61,868 nt of DNA from Pararobbsia alpina (GTDB lineage: Bacteria; Pseudomonadota; Gammaproteobacteria; Burkholderiales; Burkholderiaceae), in assembly GCF_902859895.1 (NCBI RefSeq), contig NZ_CADIKM010000029.1:1-61868 (forward strand), in the 5' to 3' direction. Shown one piece after another: positions 1 through 10,103 of this stretch (its first letter is position 1; the number at the start of each line of letters is the position of its first letter). The notes beneath the pieces are model-generated. The model did no database searches and had not been told where the DNA came from. It was given only the letters and a program-made list of their open reading frames with translations. The position numbers and the translations under genes were made by a program.

Positions 1-111
1 AGAGAGTAAACGCGATCCGCCGCCAGTTTACAAGCGCCGCTCTATGTCATTGAAAGTAAACACGCTTTTTCGCGACCGAGACTCGCCAGTCAAGATGTGT
101 ATAACGAGATG
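1..111. mobile_element. End of an IS4-family (IS50-like) insertion sequence
   Basis: The segment ends at 96-111 in TGTGTATAACGAGATG. Its reverse complement matches the motif at 61760-61775 in 15 of 16 bases, in inverted orientation. The core TTATACACA with a preceding CTC resembles the IS50 outer end. No start codon of a transposase is visible in 1-95, so this would be the upstream, non-coding end of the element, with its transposase running leftwards out of the window. The element boundary coincides with the last codons of the adjacent toxin gene. The identification rests on the shared motif and on the transposase-like tail at the other window end, not on a full element. Confidence 0.5.
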
Positions 112-1517
112 TACTTAACCGTAACGACCCTGCCAACGCTGTTTGTGACCACCGACACATTGTTAACCGAATCATAGTGAATTGCCGTGCCGCCTCGACT
201 TGGCGTCGCGACGCCATTGTCAATTGCATTCTGAATTACAGATGGCGTAAGTCCTCGATCTTGCATCCGGTCGAGCGCGTGCCCTGAAAAATCGGTTCCG
301 TCAACATTCGCCGCCTCGTTGCGGACAGGCTGATACGATGGATTTTTCGGTTGATTGAACTGGTTACTCTTGCTGCCCATTGGTACGGAGGCATCGAACT
401 GGCCGCCCCCGGTAGCCTTGACGCTATCGCCTTGTGCGTTAACAATGGTCGCATGGCCGGGTAGGTACGTTGGCGTCCCCTGTGTCGCGATCGGCACCAC
501 AGCGCACACCGGCGGCGCGCATACCGCAACCGGAATCGCTGACCCACCAATCGCAGGCGGTTTCGAGTTTCCCCACGGTCCGTTCAGCTCGTCTGGGTTG
601 ACTTGCGGTCCCTGTGGACCATTCGCGTTCACCAACGCTGCGAATTGATTGGCCATGTTCACCGCGCCGCGTGCCCCGCTCGCAAACTGCTCGCCGATCC
701 ATCCTAGTGCCGAATTGGCCGTGCTTCCTTGGCCGCTGCCATTGCCAGCGCTCCTGTTATACAGGTCTGCATTCGCCGCCGTGAACGCACCCGAATTGCC
801 GCCCACGAGTGCGCCGCCCCATCCAGCAAGGACATTCGCCGCAATATTGCCCGCCATCAGGCCTGAATTGGAGTCACTGTCACCTTTGGTCGAATCAGCG
901 AGCTGGTTCAGATCGCCTGCGAGCGTTGCCGCCGCACCTGCACCTGCCGCACCTGCAAGCGCACTATCGCCGCCAAGACCGGCAATCAACGCGCCTCCCC
1001 CAGTATGTAGCGCCACGCGGCTCGTACCACCTTCGTCCCAATCCTTCGCTTCGTGCCTGTACCTCGCAGCCAGTTCGGAATTACCTTCCGTTTCGGCCTG
1101 TTCGGCTGCTGCATTGGCCGTATCTCGCTTGCTATCCGCATACTCGCCGATGCGCTTCACGATCGACTCCCCGGCCGCGCTCGCTGCCGCCATTATGTCG
1201 GCCTGATTGTCCAGGAGGGTATTCGCGTTCGGCGTCTTCGCCACCATACCGTTCGCGTTCGACGCGTCACGGTTCAGGCTCGCCACGTCCTGCGTCAGGT
1301 GCGCGGAATCCATCACGCTAAGGGTGCCTGCGCTGATGCCGCTTTTCGTCATAGCGCTGTCGCTACCGCTGTCGTGCTGACTGAGCGAGGGCGTGATGCC
1401 GCCCGCGTTATGTACCGAACCAGTGCCAGTCGTTGCATAGTTGTTGCCGCCATCACCGACCGACGCCCCCGCGCTCAAGCCACCACTTTTCGCGTTGTAA
1501 CTCGAACTGTTTGCCAT
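90..1517 (-). pseudogene. C-terminal part of CdiA/BcpA exoprotein with DUF4258-like toxin domain, out of frame with the main gene
   Basis: This frame continues the exoprotein after a one-base shift at the G5 run (1586-1590). Read from that run, it restores the typical FhaB/CdiA passage beginning DLKGATIASEADA, which runs into the 475 residues that begin at the first ATG (1517). It holds the end of the filamentous region, a glycine/alanine-rich pretoxin segment, then a DLYN motif encoded at 756-767. That motif corresponds to the (E/Q)LYN boundary known from Burkholderia BcpA proteins. The variable region after it ends in a DUF4258-like fold (HALDRMQDRGLT, then a VVTNSVGRVVTV strand pair). The last residues (ISLYTS) and the stop codon lie in or against the IS end at 96-111. 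No immunity gene is visible. An internal start at 1517 is possible but has no clear ribosome site, so the domain is probably not made. Confidence 0.75.
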
Positions 1518-4500
1518 ATCGGAGAAGGACAGCGTTCCCGTCGAAAGCGTGTTCCTCGCCGCATCCGCCTCGCTCGCGATGGTCGCCCCCTTTCAGGTCC
1601 GTATTGCCCTGGACGGTGATGTCGAACCCACCTGAACCGGCGTGAATCCCAGCCTGTACATTCACGCCCGCATAGCGGCCGTTCGCGTTGCCGCTCGTGC
1701 GGCTGAAGCTCGCACTGCCGCCACCCTGGCTGATGCTGAAGCTTCCGCCCGAGCTTTCCTGATCGGCACGGCTGGTCGCCGTATCCTGCACGCTCGCGAT
1801 GGTCAGGTTGCCGCCGATGTCGGCCGTGACCTGCCTGCCGCTCACGTGCGCGCCGATGAGGTTCGTGTCGCCACCCGAGACAATCTGTACGCTGTTCGCG
1901 CCCTTGACGTGCGTGTTGTTCTGCATCGCGGCGTCGCTGCTGTCGTCGCCGTGCGCTTTCGACCCCGACGCCGATACACCCAGGCCCTGTGTGCCATACG
2001 ACACCCCGACGCTCGCGCTACTCGACGCATTCGTGCTGCGCGTCGAATCGGTATCCGTCGTGTTATGAAGACTGACCTGATTCCTCGCCGACAGCACGAT
2101 ATCGTTCGCGTTCACGTTCGAACCGGCAATCGTGACATCGCCGCTGCCAACACTGGTGTCGCCACCGTTGCCAGTGTTGCCCATGCTGTTGCTCGATGCG
2201 CCGCCACCGGTGGCCACGAACGCGGCCGTGCCACCCGCCGTGACCGACGAACCCTTGCTCGTGGTCGAATCTTGGGCGAACGTGCTCGTGTTGTGGCTGC
2301 TGCCGTAGCTCAGCTCAAGCTTCGCTTCAGGAGGGTGTCCGTTCGCCAGGGCGCCAGCCGCGGCGCCGCCCGTACCGACCACATCGACCGCGCCGCTGGC
2401 TGCTGCCATCCCATGGAGCGCCGCCGCGCGGCTGTCCTGACTGCGGCTTGCCGCGTGCGCCTGACCCACCGTGTTCGACAGCCCGTCAAGGACAGGGGCT
2501 TTCAGCGCGAGCGTGAAGCCGCGTTGCTTCACCTCATGCGTCTCGTCGTGGTGCATCGTGTCGGTCGCCGCATCGATCGTCACGTTCGCGCCCGTGCCGC
2601 TCACGTCTTTCGCCGCGATCAGGTCGCTGCCCGTGACATGCAGGTCACGCCCTGCCGACAGATGCACGCTGCCGTCCGTGCTGCCCACCAGACTGCCGTT
2701 CTGCGTAAGCGCACTATCGTGCGTCGTGCCCTGCTGGTCGACCCTGCCGTAGGAGATACCGACACCGCCCGCACTACCGAGGCCGGTTTTCAGCTCCTGA
2801 TGGAAGTGGCTACTCGCGCGCGTGTCTTGCGAGGGGGCGAGGCGCAGGGTGTGCGCCGCCGCCAGTCTCACATCCTGCGTGGCCGCGACGGTCGAGCCGC
2901 TGATGGTCAGGTCGTGAGCGGCCGCGCCCGTGACCGACTCACCCGAGACGGTCGAGCCGATCGCGCTCACCTGATGCGAACGGGTGGTGTCCGTCGTCTT
3001 GGCTCTCGACAGGAACCCCGCATGATGGTGTTCCGACCAGCCTTGCGCATCGTGCGTCTGCGCTACGCGGCCAAGCGTCACATCTCCACTCGAGACGAGT
3101 TCGACTGCGCCGGAGTCTGTCGCGACGGTCGAGCCGAGGATCGTGAGCTTGCCCGTTGCGCTCTGGCCGGCCGCCAGTGTGACGTTGCCCCCCGCCTCGA
3201 CACGCGCCCCCTGGACCGTTTCGTCATCGCTTGAACGGGTGTGATGCGACAGCTCACCGCCCATCGAACGTGCGTCGTGCGTGTGCCTGTCCTTGGCGGC
3301 CGTCACCGTCAGGTCCTGGCCCGCGACCAGCGTCGCATGACCACCCGCCGACACGGTGGCACCCGTGAGCGTGGTATCGCGGCCCGATCGCGTCGTCAGA
3401 TCGCCGCCCGCGAGAAGGGCGCTCCCCAGGTTCTGCGTAAGCCGATCGTGCCCGCCGTTCAGCCCGTCGCGTGTCTGCACGTCCTGCGTGCTCGTGAGCG
3501 TTGTCGTCTCGATGTTCAGATCCCGGCCAGCGCCGATCGTCGCGTGGCCGCCGGCCTGGATCGTCGCAGCGGACAGGCTCACGTCGCGGCCCGCCAGAAC
3601 GGTGGCGCGGTTCGTCGCCGAGATCGTGCCGATCGCGTGGACGCCGGTTCCCGTGACCCGGCCGGTCAGGGTGTTCGAGCCGAACGACTTCGATACGCCC
3701 TCGGTGCGCGTCTCATGGATGACATCGCGACCGGCCTGCACGCGCACCTCGTCGCCCCCGGTGCGGCCACTCGTGTTGCGCACGTCCTCGCCGGCCGCCA
3801 CGATCGTCGAGCCCGCGCTGTCCAGGATGCCGCTATTCGTGATGGTGTGACCGACCACGGTCGTCGCGAGATCGCTGAGGACGTGCCCGCTGTTGTCCAC
3901 CTCGCCACTCGCGTTCAGGTTCACGCGGCCACCGGCGACGAGTGCGCCGCTGCGCGTCAGCTCGACCGAGTTGGACTGCGCGAGATACACCTGCGGCACG
4001 AGCACCGTCTGATGCGAGCCATCGGGCAGCGTCACGTCCTGTGCCACGAGCCACACCATGTCGGTCGTCAGTTGCCGCATCTGAGCGGGCGTGAGCGCGA
4101 GGCCCGGTTCGAGGTCGAACGTTTTCGCGTACGCGACACCGCGGTTCATCAGCGCGGTGTATTGGGCAAAGGGGTCGGTGTAGCCCGCGAGGAAGGGGCG
4201 GCCCGTCAGGTGCGTCACCTGGTCCCGGATCAGCCGTTGCTCATAGAGGCCGTCGCCCAGACGTTTGACCGTCTTCTGCGGGTCGAGGCCCAGTTGCCCG
4301 AGCAGGTAGTCGCTCGACAGGAAGCGGCCGGCCTGTGTGAAGCGTGGGTCGGTCGCGATCAGATACGTGGCGTCGGGCGCGGGGTGATAGGTGTAAAGGC
4401 CATTGACCGGTAGCGTGAGGTTCGGCAAACCGCCCGTCGCCGTGCCGATTGTCTGCGGACGGGTCAACGGGCCACTGATCGCGCCCGACTGGGCGCCGTC

Positions 4501-7500
4501 GGCGCGGCCGTCCGCTATGCCCGGAACGTCCGTTATGCCCGTTACGTCCGTTACGTCCGCTACGCCCGTCACACCCGAGCCGGCGACGGTCTGTCCCTGG
4601 CGGTCCACCGAACGCACGGTGATGTGTTGCGCGTGCGTCTGCACGTCCTGGTTCGACGCGGCGATCGCGGGCAGCGCATCGACGGTCGTGCTCGACTGCG
4701 TGATGCCCGTGTCAACGCGCTGCGTGTCGGTGCTGCCACCCCGTTTCTGGTGCCAGTAGAAGCTCGACTGCGCGTGCTGTGTGAGCGTCTGCTGGAGCAC
4801 CGTGCCCGAATCGCTGACGCTGCCGCCGCTTGCCCGCCGCACCAGATCGCCCCCGGCGGCCATCACCGAGGACTGGTTGTCAATGCGGCCCCCGTCGGCC
4901 TGGAGGCGGATCGCGCCCTGGGCCTGGATCCGTGCCGCGCGGCCCGCACTCACGAGCGCGTCGGAGGTGGCCGTCGTGTGCACCGTGCGCGAAATCTCGC
5001 TGTAGTCGTGCGAGTCGGGTCCGAGGTCAAAGCGCGTCTTGACCTGGTCCGGCCGGATGTGCCGGTTCGGGTCGAAGTCCGGCCAGAAGGTGAACGTGTA
5101 GGTGTCGCCGTGCTCGGTGAGGCGCTCGTACCACTGGGTCGGGTTCGTCGCGATGGGCCGGGTCTGCGCCACGGGCCGCCTGGTGCAGGCACCCCGCACG
5201 TGGCAGACCTCTTTCGTTTGCGAGCGGTCTTTGTAGTGCTCCGTGAGCGGCTGCGTGAGTGAGAAGGTCTGCGCCGTCGTATCGAGATTCGTGACCTGCG
5301 ATTTCGGTACCGTGACACGGATCGGTGTCGCGAGCCTGCCGACGATTTCGGCCTTCAGCGGGGCGCGGTCCTTCGTCCAGTTCCACTGCGAGAACGTGTC
5401 GCTGCGATGACTGTTCAGCAGATCGCCAATCGGGATGCCCGCGGTCCAGATCGTCAGCGTCTTGCTGCTCACCTGCGGCGTGCCCGCCTGCGTGAGCACA
5501 CCGGTGCGGATGTTCTCGACCGTGTGCGCGGCGATGTCGATGTCGCCCTCCGCCTCGATGCTGGCCGCGCGGTTCGTGAGTGTGCCCGTCTGGTTCGCAA
5601 GCAGCCCGGGTGCAGGGTCGGAGGCAGGGTCGGAAGCAGTCCCTGCGGGCTCGCGCGTACCGTCTTTGGCGATCTCGAGATCGCCCGCGCTATAGATCAG
5701 TGCGCCATCGGTGTTCGAGACCGAGTTCGATGCATGGATCTTGACGCTCTGTGCACCGGCCATCACGGCCGCCACGCCCGTGTTCTGCACATCCGTCGCG
5801 TTTACCTGCAGCGCGTTGCCGATCACCGTGCCCGTGTTCGCGAGCGTCGCGCTCGTTGTCGTGACCGTCTCACCCTCGAGGCGCCCGGCGTTGGTCAGGG
5901 TGCCCGCCGCGTTGAGCGTGGTCGAGAACGAGTGGATGTCTGCGCCCGCTGCATTGATGACGTTCGCGCCGCTGGCGCGCAGTGCTCCGGTCGCGGCGAG
6001 CGTGCCGGTGTTCGTCAGTGTGCCGGTGGCGGAAACGCTCATGTCGCCATCCGCATGCAGGCGGTTCGCGGCATCGTTCGTGTAGTCGCCCGCGACGTTC
6101 AGTGCCAGGTTCCGCCCGGCGGTCATCTCGCCGGCGCCCGTCATCGCGCCGCTGGCGGTGATGTCGCGGTTCGCGCGGATCGTGCCACCCGGGTTCGACA
6201 GCGACGCCACCTGAAGCGACACGTCCTGGCCGCCCGCAATCGCCCCGCCTTCGTTCGTGACGATGGCACCCGAGGAGTTCAGCATTAGGGCGGTACCGCC
6301 GAAGATCGTGCCGCCTGCGTTGTTCACGCGGCGCGCGATGTTTAGCTTCGTGGCGCCTGCGCCAATGAGCTGCGCGCCCTCCGTATTGACGAGATCCTGC
6401 GCGTTCACCGTCACGTCGCCATTGCCGCCAAGTGTGCCGCCGGTGTTGACGATACCGGTGGCCGAGGACACGGTCGTGGCGCGATTGCCCGCGTTTGTCA
6501 GCTTGCCTGAGGTGTTGTCGAGGCGGCCCGCCGACACATCGAGCTTGCCGTGCGCGCCATTCGCGTAGAGCGTGCCCTGGGTATTGGTCAGGGTCTCGCC
6601 CGCCGTGACGGATAGCGTGCCCACCGTCTGGGCGGAGCCCAATGTGTTGTCCAATGCGCCCTGTGTGAATACCGTCAGGCCATCGTGACCATAGAGCGTG
6701 CCGCTTCGGTTGACGATGCCCGAGGCCGCGTTGATCCGCGCGGCGCCTTGCGCGGTCAGTTTGCCGTTCGTGTTGTCGAGACTGGCGGCTTGCAGGGTGA
6801 GCGCGCCGTGGGTGGCGACCTGACCGCCCACGCTCGATGCGGCGCGCGCAGCCGTCACGTTCAGCGTGCCGGTGCCCGCATGCTGGATCGAGCCGCTGTG
6901 ATTGAAGAGTGTCTGCGCCGACACGGTGAGGTTCGCCGCGTGACTCGCCACCGTGCCACCGGTATTGTCCAGCACACCATCGGCGGACAAGGTCTGGTCA
7001 GCCTGCCCGTACTGGCGAATCGCCCCGTTGCGGTTGATCAAGTCGCCGCTCGCGTGGGCCGACAGTGCGCCGCCCGCGGTCGTCGTCGCGTTTGCGAGAT
7101 TGAGCTCGCCGCTGAGGTGGCCACCCCGTGCCGTGAGCGCAAGATGGCCATTCGCTGAGGTCTGGCTGCCCGCGAGATTGAGCGCTGCGCCGGAGAGTGT
7201 GGCGTGGCCAGCCGCCGCGTTGTGGCCCGTCGCTGAGAGGGTGCCGCGCGCGATCACCGTCAGGTCGCCGCCCTGGGTGATCGGTGCGATCGAGCCATCG
7301 CTGTGGATGCCGGCGCCGAGCGTGCCCATCGATGCGACATTGTTCGCGTTCACGGTCGTGTTCTGCTGCGCCGCGAGCGTGCCGCGGTTGGTCAGGTCAC
7401 CGGCCGTGCTGACCGAGACCGCTTGCTGCGCGTAAGTCGTGCCGCTGTTGTCGATGCCGTCGTGCGCGGACAGCATCAGGTTGCCGCTCGCCTGGGTCTT

Positions 7501-8619
7501 GCCGGTGAGCACCAGCTTGCCCTCCGTGGTGAGCGTCAGGTCGCCGGCCTGCGCAGCCGCGATGCCGGCGAGCGACACGCCTACGCCTTTTTCGGTGCCG
7601 ACGAGCCAAATGCGGTTCGCGTACATGCCCCCCAATTGGGCCACGTCGATCGACACACCGGGTGCTGCGCCACCGGGTGCCGCGCCAGTGCCCGCGAGGT
7701 CCGCGAGGCCCGTGAGGTCCGCGAGGTCCGCAAGCGGCGTCGTCGCCAGCGCCTCATGATCGACGTGGTTCGCACCGGTGACCACGTTCAGCTGGTTCGC
7801 ATAGAGGGCTGCATTGGCCCGCACCGCGCGCGCAATGAGATCGACCTGCTCAACATTCGCTGCGTTGAGCCCCGCGCCCTGCACAGTAATCTGGCCGTCG
7901 TGCACATCGAACCCCGTCACGGCGCCGTTCGCGCCGATAAGGGGCGAACCCGTGGTCAGGATGCCGCGCGTGGTGTTGATGAAGCCACCGCCGTCGACCA
8001 CGATGCCCGAGCCGTTGGCCACCACGACTTCGGCCTTGCTGCCGGCGACCTCGAGGTAGCCGCGCAACTGTGTCGGCGAGGAGCTGTTGACCTGATTGAG
8101 GATGATCCGCGCGGACTGGCCCGGCGCGAGATTCGGGTTGCCGTTGATATAGCCCGCCTGCTGCGTGTTGACGATCGTCGGCGAGTTGTTCAGCACGACG
8201 CCGGATTTCGGCACGTCGAACTGCGAATAGGTATTCTGCGAAACACCCGCCCCGGAAGGGGCGCTGATGTTGACCTGTGGGATGCCGTTGGCGGTCGGGA
8301 TGACCGTCGGCGCATGGGCACCGGCTGCCACGACCTGCGCTTCGCTGATCATGGGCATCAGCGCTGGCATCGCGCCGAGCAGCAGCATCGCGGTATGAGG
8401 CCGTGCGAACCCTGACATGACCGCCGCACCGCGCGCGGCGGCGTCCGCTGCAGAACGCGAGGCAGAGTCCGATGCAGAACCCCTTGCAAAACCCGAGGCA
8501 GAACTCACTGCAGCCGCCTCGCTCTGGCCGGCGTTGCCGGCGCCGCGCACCGTTACTTCCACGGCCACCCGCATGCCCCGCCACTGGTTGAACACCAGGC
8601 GATAACGACGATCATTCAT
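1453..8619 (-). CDS. CdiA/BcpA-like two-partner secretion exoprotein (hemagglutinin-repeat), C-terminally frameshifted
   Basis: This large secreted exoprotein belongs to the filamentous haemagglutinin/contact-dependent inhibition family, exported by an outer-membrane TpsB partner. The start at 8619 is chosen because it gives the extended signal peptide MNDRRYRLVFNQWRGMRVAV; an in-frame GTG at 8688 would add 23 unconserved residues. A hydrophobic stretch (TAMLLLGAMPALMPM) and an EAQ cleavage area follow, then the TPS domain with GIPQVNISAPSGAGVSQN and NPNL-type motifs. After that come about 2,000 residues of haemagglutinin repeats, rich in AGG, GAL and NTG turns. The reading frame shifts at C5 (plus strand 1586-1590) and ends 45 codons later at 1453. 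Without the extra base the protein would be about 2,842 residues. No cdiB lies upstream. In Burkholderia bcpAIOB loci it lies downstream of the immunity gene, here beyond the window edge. The shift could be a real mutation, phase variation or a sequencing error. Confidence 0.85.
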   Translation of the reverse strand: MNDRRYRLVFNQWRGMRVAVEVTVRGAGNAGQSEAAAVSSASGFARGSASDSASRSAADAAARGAAVMSGFARPHTAMLLLGAMPALMPMISEAQVVAAGAHAPTVIPTANGIPQVNISAPSGAGVSQNTYSQFDVPKSGVVLNNSPTIVNTQQAGYINGNPNLAPGQSARIILNQVNSSSPTQLRGYLEVAGSKAEVVVANGSGIVVDGGGFINTTRGILTTGSPLIGANGAVTGFDVHDGQITVQGAGLNAANVEQVDLIARAVRANAALYANQLNVVTGANHVDHEALATTPLADLADLTGLADLAGTGAAPGGAAPGVSIDVAQLGGMYANRIWLVGTEKGVGVSLAGIAAAQAGDLTLTTEGKLVLTGKTQASGNLMLSAHDGIDNSGTTYAQQAVSVSTAGDLTNRGTLAAQQNTTVNANNVASMGTLGAGIHSDGSIAPITQGGDLTVIARGTLSATGHNAAAGHATLSGAALNLAGSQTSANGHLALTARGGHLSGELNLANATTTAGGALSAHASGDLINRNGAIRQYGQADQTLSADGVLDNTGGTVASHAANLTVSAQTLFNHSGSIQHAGTGTLNVTAARAASSVGGQVATHGALTLQAASLDNTNGKLTAQGAARINAASGIVNRSGTLYGHDGLTVFTQGALDNTLGSAQTVGTLSVTAGETLTNTQGTLYANGAHGKLDVSAGRLDNTSGKLTNAGNRATTVSSATGIVNTGGTLGGNGDVTVNAQDLVNTEGAQLIGAGATKLNIARRVNNAGGTIFGGTALMLNSSGAIVTNEGGAIAGGQDVSLQVASLSNPGGTIRANRDITASGAMTGAGEMTAGRNLALNVAGDYTNDAANRLHADGDMSVSATGTLTNTGTLAATGALRASGANVINAAGADIHSFSTTLNAAGTLTNAGRLEGETVTTTSATLANTGTVIGNALQVNATDVQNTGVAAVMAGAQSVKIHASNSVSNTDGALIYSAGDLEIAKDGTREPAGTASDPASDPAPGLLANQTGTLTNRAASIEAEGDIDIAAHTVENIRTGVLTQAGTPQVSSKTLTIWTAGIPIGDLLNSHRSDTFSQWNWTKDRAPLKAEIVGRLATPIRVTVPKSQVTNLDTTAQTFSLTQPLTEHYKDRSQTKEVCHVRGACTRRPVAQTRPIATNPTQWYERLTEHGDTYTFTFWPDFDPNRHIRPDQVKTRFDLGPDSHDYSEISRTVHTTATSDALVSAGRAARIQAQGAIRLQADGGRIDNQSSVMAAGGDLVRRASGGSVSDSGTVLQQTLTQHAQSSFYWHQKRGGSTDTQRVDTGITQSSTTVDALPAIAASNQDVQTHAQHITVRSVDRQGQTVAGSGVTGVADVTDVTGITDVPGIADGRADGAQSGAISGPLTRPQTIGTATGGLPNLTLPVNGLYTYHPAPDATYLIATDPRFTQAGRFLSSDYLLGQLGLDPQKTVKRLGDGLYEQRLIRDQVTHLTGRPFLAGYTDPFAQYTALMNRGVAYAKTFDLEPGLALTPAQMRQLTTDMVWLVAQDVTLPDGSHQTVLVPQVYLAQSNSVELTRSGALVAGGRVNLNASGEVDNSGHVLSDLATTVVGHTITNSGILDSAGSTIVAAGEDVRNTSGRTGGDEVRVQAGRDVIHETRTEGVSKSFGSNTLTGRVTGTGVHAIGTISATNRATVLAGRDVSLSAATIQAGGHATIGAGRDLNIETTTLTSTQDVQTRDGLNGGHDRLTQNLGSALLAGGDLTTRSGRDTTLTGATVSAGGHATLVAGQDLTVTAAKDRHTHDARSMGGELSHHTRSSDDETVQGARVEAGGNVTLAAGQSATGKLTILGSTVATDSGAVELVSSGDVTLGRVAQTHDAQGWSEHHHAGFLSRAKTTDTTRSHQVSAIGSTVSGESVTGAAAHDLTISGSTVAATQDVRLAAAHTLRLAPSQDTRASSHFHQELKTGLGSAGGVGISYGRVDQQGTTHDSALTQNGSLVGSTDGSVHLSAGRDLHVTGSDLIAAKDVSGTGANVTIDAATDTMHHDETHEVKQRGFTLALKAPVLDGLSNTVGQAHAASRSQDSRAAALHGMAAASGAVDVVGTGGAAAGALANGHPPEAKLELSYGSSHNTSTFAQDSTTSKGSSVTAGGTAAFVATGGGASSNSMGNTGNGGDTSVGSGDVTIAGSNVNANDIVLSARNQVSLHNTTDTDSTRSTNASSSASVGVSYGTQGLGVSASGSKAHGDDSSDAAMQNNTHVKGANSVQIVSGGDTNLIGAHVSGRQVTADIGGNLTIASVQDTATSRADQESSGGSFSISQGGGSASFSRTSGNANGRYAGVNVQAGIHAGSGGFDITVQGNTDLKGGDHRERGGCGEEHAFDGNAVLLRYGKQFELQREKWWLERGGVGR

Positions 8620-9216
8620 TTTTTTTGCACAACGTAGCGATGCCGCAGACGATATCGAAAACCGATCTCGAATACTGTCAGAAGGCACTAGTTCGCGACG
8701 CTCAACACAAACTCAAAACTATTCGGAATCGTCTGAATGCGCAGGCATGAAGACGATGGGTGCGGCATATCAGCGCACTCTATCGATGCGTGGTGAGTGC
8801 CTTCGAGAATTGTTTGGAATCGTCTGATTGCGCAGGCGTGAAGACGATGGGTGTGACATATCAACGGACACCCTCGATTCGCAAGGAGCGCCATCGGGCT
8901 GCAATGGACGGTTTGGATCGATGATTCTGATAGACGGTAGGTTAACGAAGGGGGGGGCGACCTTGGACCACCCCAGCACGTTCGCCAGACTATCGTTTCG
9001 ACAATTGGAGTCCACGCCGAACACGTCGTTCTGGTCGCGCGCGAGCATTCGAACAACGAACGCTCGCGCGCCGTCCATTGGCGGCGCGTCCCCAGTGAAG
9101 GCGCCGGGTTCATGGCGTCATACATGTAACCCGAATTGCTTGTGGCAATAGATCGTTGGTGCCGATGTTTCAGACGGGGCCTGAACCCCGCACCTCGGCG
9201 GCCTCGAAGCCGACCT
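8620..9216. other. Intergenic region between exoprotein gene and pirin gene
   Basis: There is no convincing gene here. Open frames of 100-145 codons exist but have no family resemblance and largely translate the two repeat copies described separately. A G8 run lies at 8950-8957. The minus-strand promoter of the exoprotein gene should be within the first 200 bases above 8619. I cannot pick a clear -35/-10 pair. Confidence 0.6.
8721..8871. repeat. Imperfect direct repeat, two copies of about 58 bases, 91 bases apart
   Basis: Copy one runs from about 8721 to 8780 and copy two from about 8812 to 8871. Both carry GGAATCGTCTGA, TGCGCAGGC, TGAAGACGATGGGTG and CATATCA in the same order, with scattered substitutions. 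They lie upstream of the exoprotein gene. They may be regulator sites or the remnant of a duplicated gene fragment. No known family was recognised. Confidence 0.7.
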
Positions 9217-9936
9217 CTACCAGATCGGTTCCTCGTTCGGACGCAGATCGAACACGAGGACCTCGGCGTCCTTACCGCCCGAGAACGTCAGGGACCGTTC
9301 GCCGCGCACCCGCACGCCATCGCCCTCCTCGAGCACGGTACCGTTCACCGTGATGCCGCCGCGCGCAACTTGAGCATAGGCATAGCGGTCGTGCTCGAGT
9401 TCGAGCGTCGCGCTTTCCGCTCCATCGAAGAGGCCCGCGTACACGCGCGCATCCTGATACACGCCGAGTGAACCGTCCGCACCGTCGGGCGAGATGATCT
9501 TCGCGAACCGGCCACGCTTGTCGGCTTCGGTGAAATGCTGTTGCTGGTAGCGTGGTTCGACCCCCTTCTTCTCCGGCATCAGCCAGATCTGCAGAAAGTG
9601 CACGCCCTCGGTTTGCGAGGCGTTGTACTCGCTGTGCGCGATGCCCGTGCCCGCGCTCATCATCTGCACATCGCCGGGACGGATCACCGAGCCCGTGCCC
9701 ATCGAGTCCTTGTGTTCCAGCGCACCTTCGAGCACATACGAGAAGATTTCCATATCGCGGTGCGGATGCTGGCCGAAACCGCCCGCTGCCGCGACGCGGT
9801 CGTCGTTGATCACCAGCAGGTCGGAAAACCCTTGCTGCTTGGGATCACGGTAGTGGCCGAATGAGAACGTGTGACGCGAACTCAGCCAACCATGCTCAGC
9901 GACCCCGCGGTCGCCCGCCTTGCGAACTTCAAGCAT
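9217..9936 (-). CDS. Pirin family protein (YhhW-like bicupin)
   Basis: A 239-residue cytosolic bicupin of the pirin/YhhW family; some members act as quercetin 2,3-dioxygenases and others have unknown roles. The N-terminal cupin carries the metal-binding pattern HPHRDMEIFSYV near residues 58-69 and GTGIAHSEYN further on, which together supply the usual His/His/His/Glu set. The C-terminal half is the shorter second cupin, ending NEEPIW. The start at 9936 is preceded by GGAGG six bases upstream. An extension to 9987 has no such support. It is transcribed away from the LysR gene at 10128, a common arrangement for a regulator and its target. The substrate is unknown. Confidence 0.92.
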   Translation of the reverse strand: MLEVRKAGDRGVAEHGWLSSRHTFSFGHYRDPKQQGFSDLLVINDDRVAAAGGFGQHPHRDMEIFSYVLEGALEHKDSMGTGSVIRPGDVQMMSAGTGIAHSEYNASQTEGVHFLQIWLMPEKKGVEPRYQQQHFTEADKRGRFAKIISPDGADGSLGVYQDARVYAGLFDGAESATLELEHDRYAYAQVARGGITVNGTVLEEGDGVRVRGERSLTFSGGKDAEVLVFDLRPNEEPIW

Positions 9937-10103
9937 TTGAACCTCCGAGAACGGTGTTGAATAACTTTGCAGACTGCTTGATGGCATCAGTACGCGAAAC
10001 AGGCCCGCCCCCTTTTAGGTCCAGCCTGTCTTACGAAATGACCAAGCAATGAAAGCAGTGTAGTGTCAACGATTCGTTTAATAAATCCTCTAGAATCGGA
10101 AAT

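Noticed and set aside
93-111. Resemblance of 94-108 to the Tn5 mosaic end used in library preparation
   Set aside because: Only the TGTGTATAA core matches; the following bases differ, and the same native motif recurs inverted at 61760-61775 next to a transposase-like frame, so a natural IS end explains it better than adapter carry-over.
1642-8415. Long plus-strand open frames opposite the exoprotein gene (several of 290-530 codons)
   Set aside because: They are antisense shadows of a repetitive GC-rich gene: Arg/Ala-rich, no family motifs, no ribosome sites.
8688-9125. 145-codon minus-strand frame upstream of the exoprotein, possible small gene or TpsB remnant
   Set aside because: It only translates the two DNA repeat copies, has no beta-barrel or POTRA-like character and no ribosome site.
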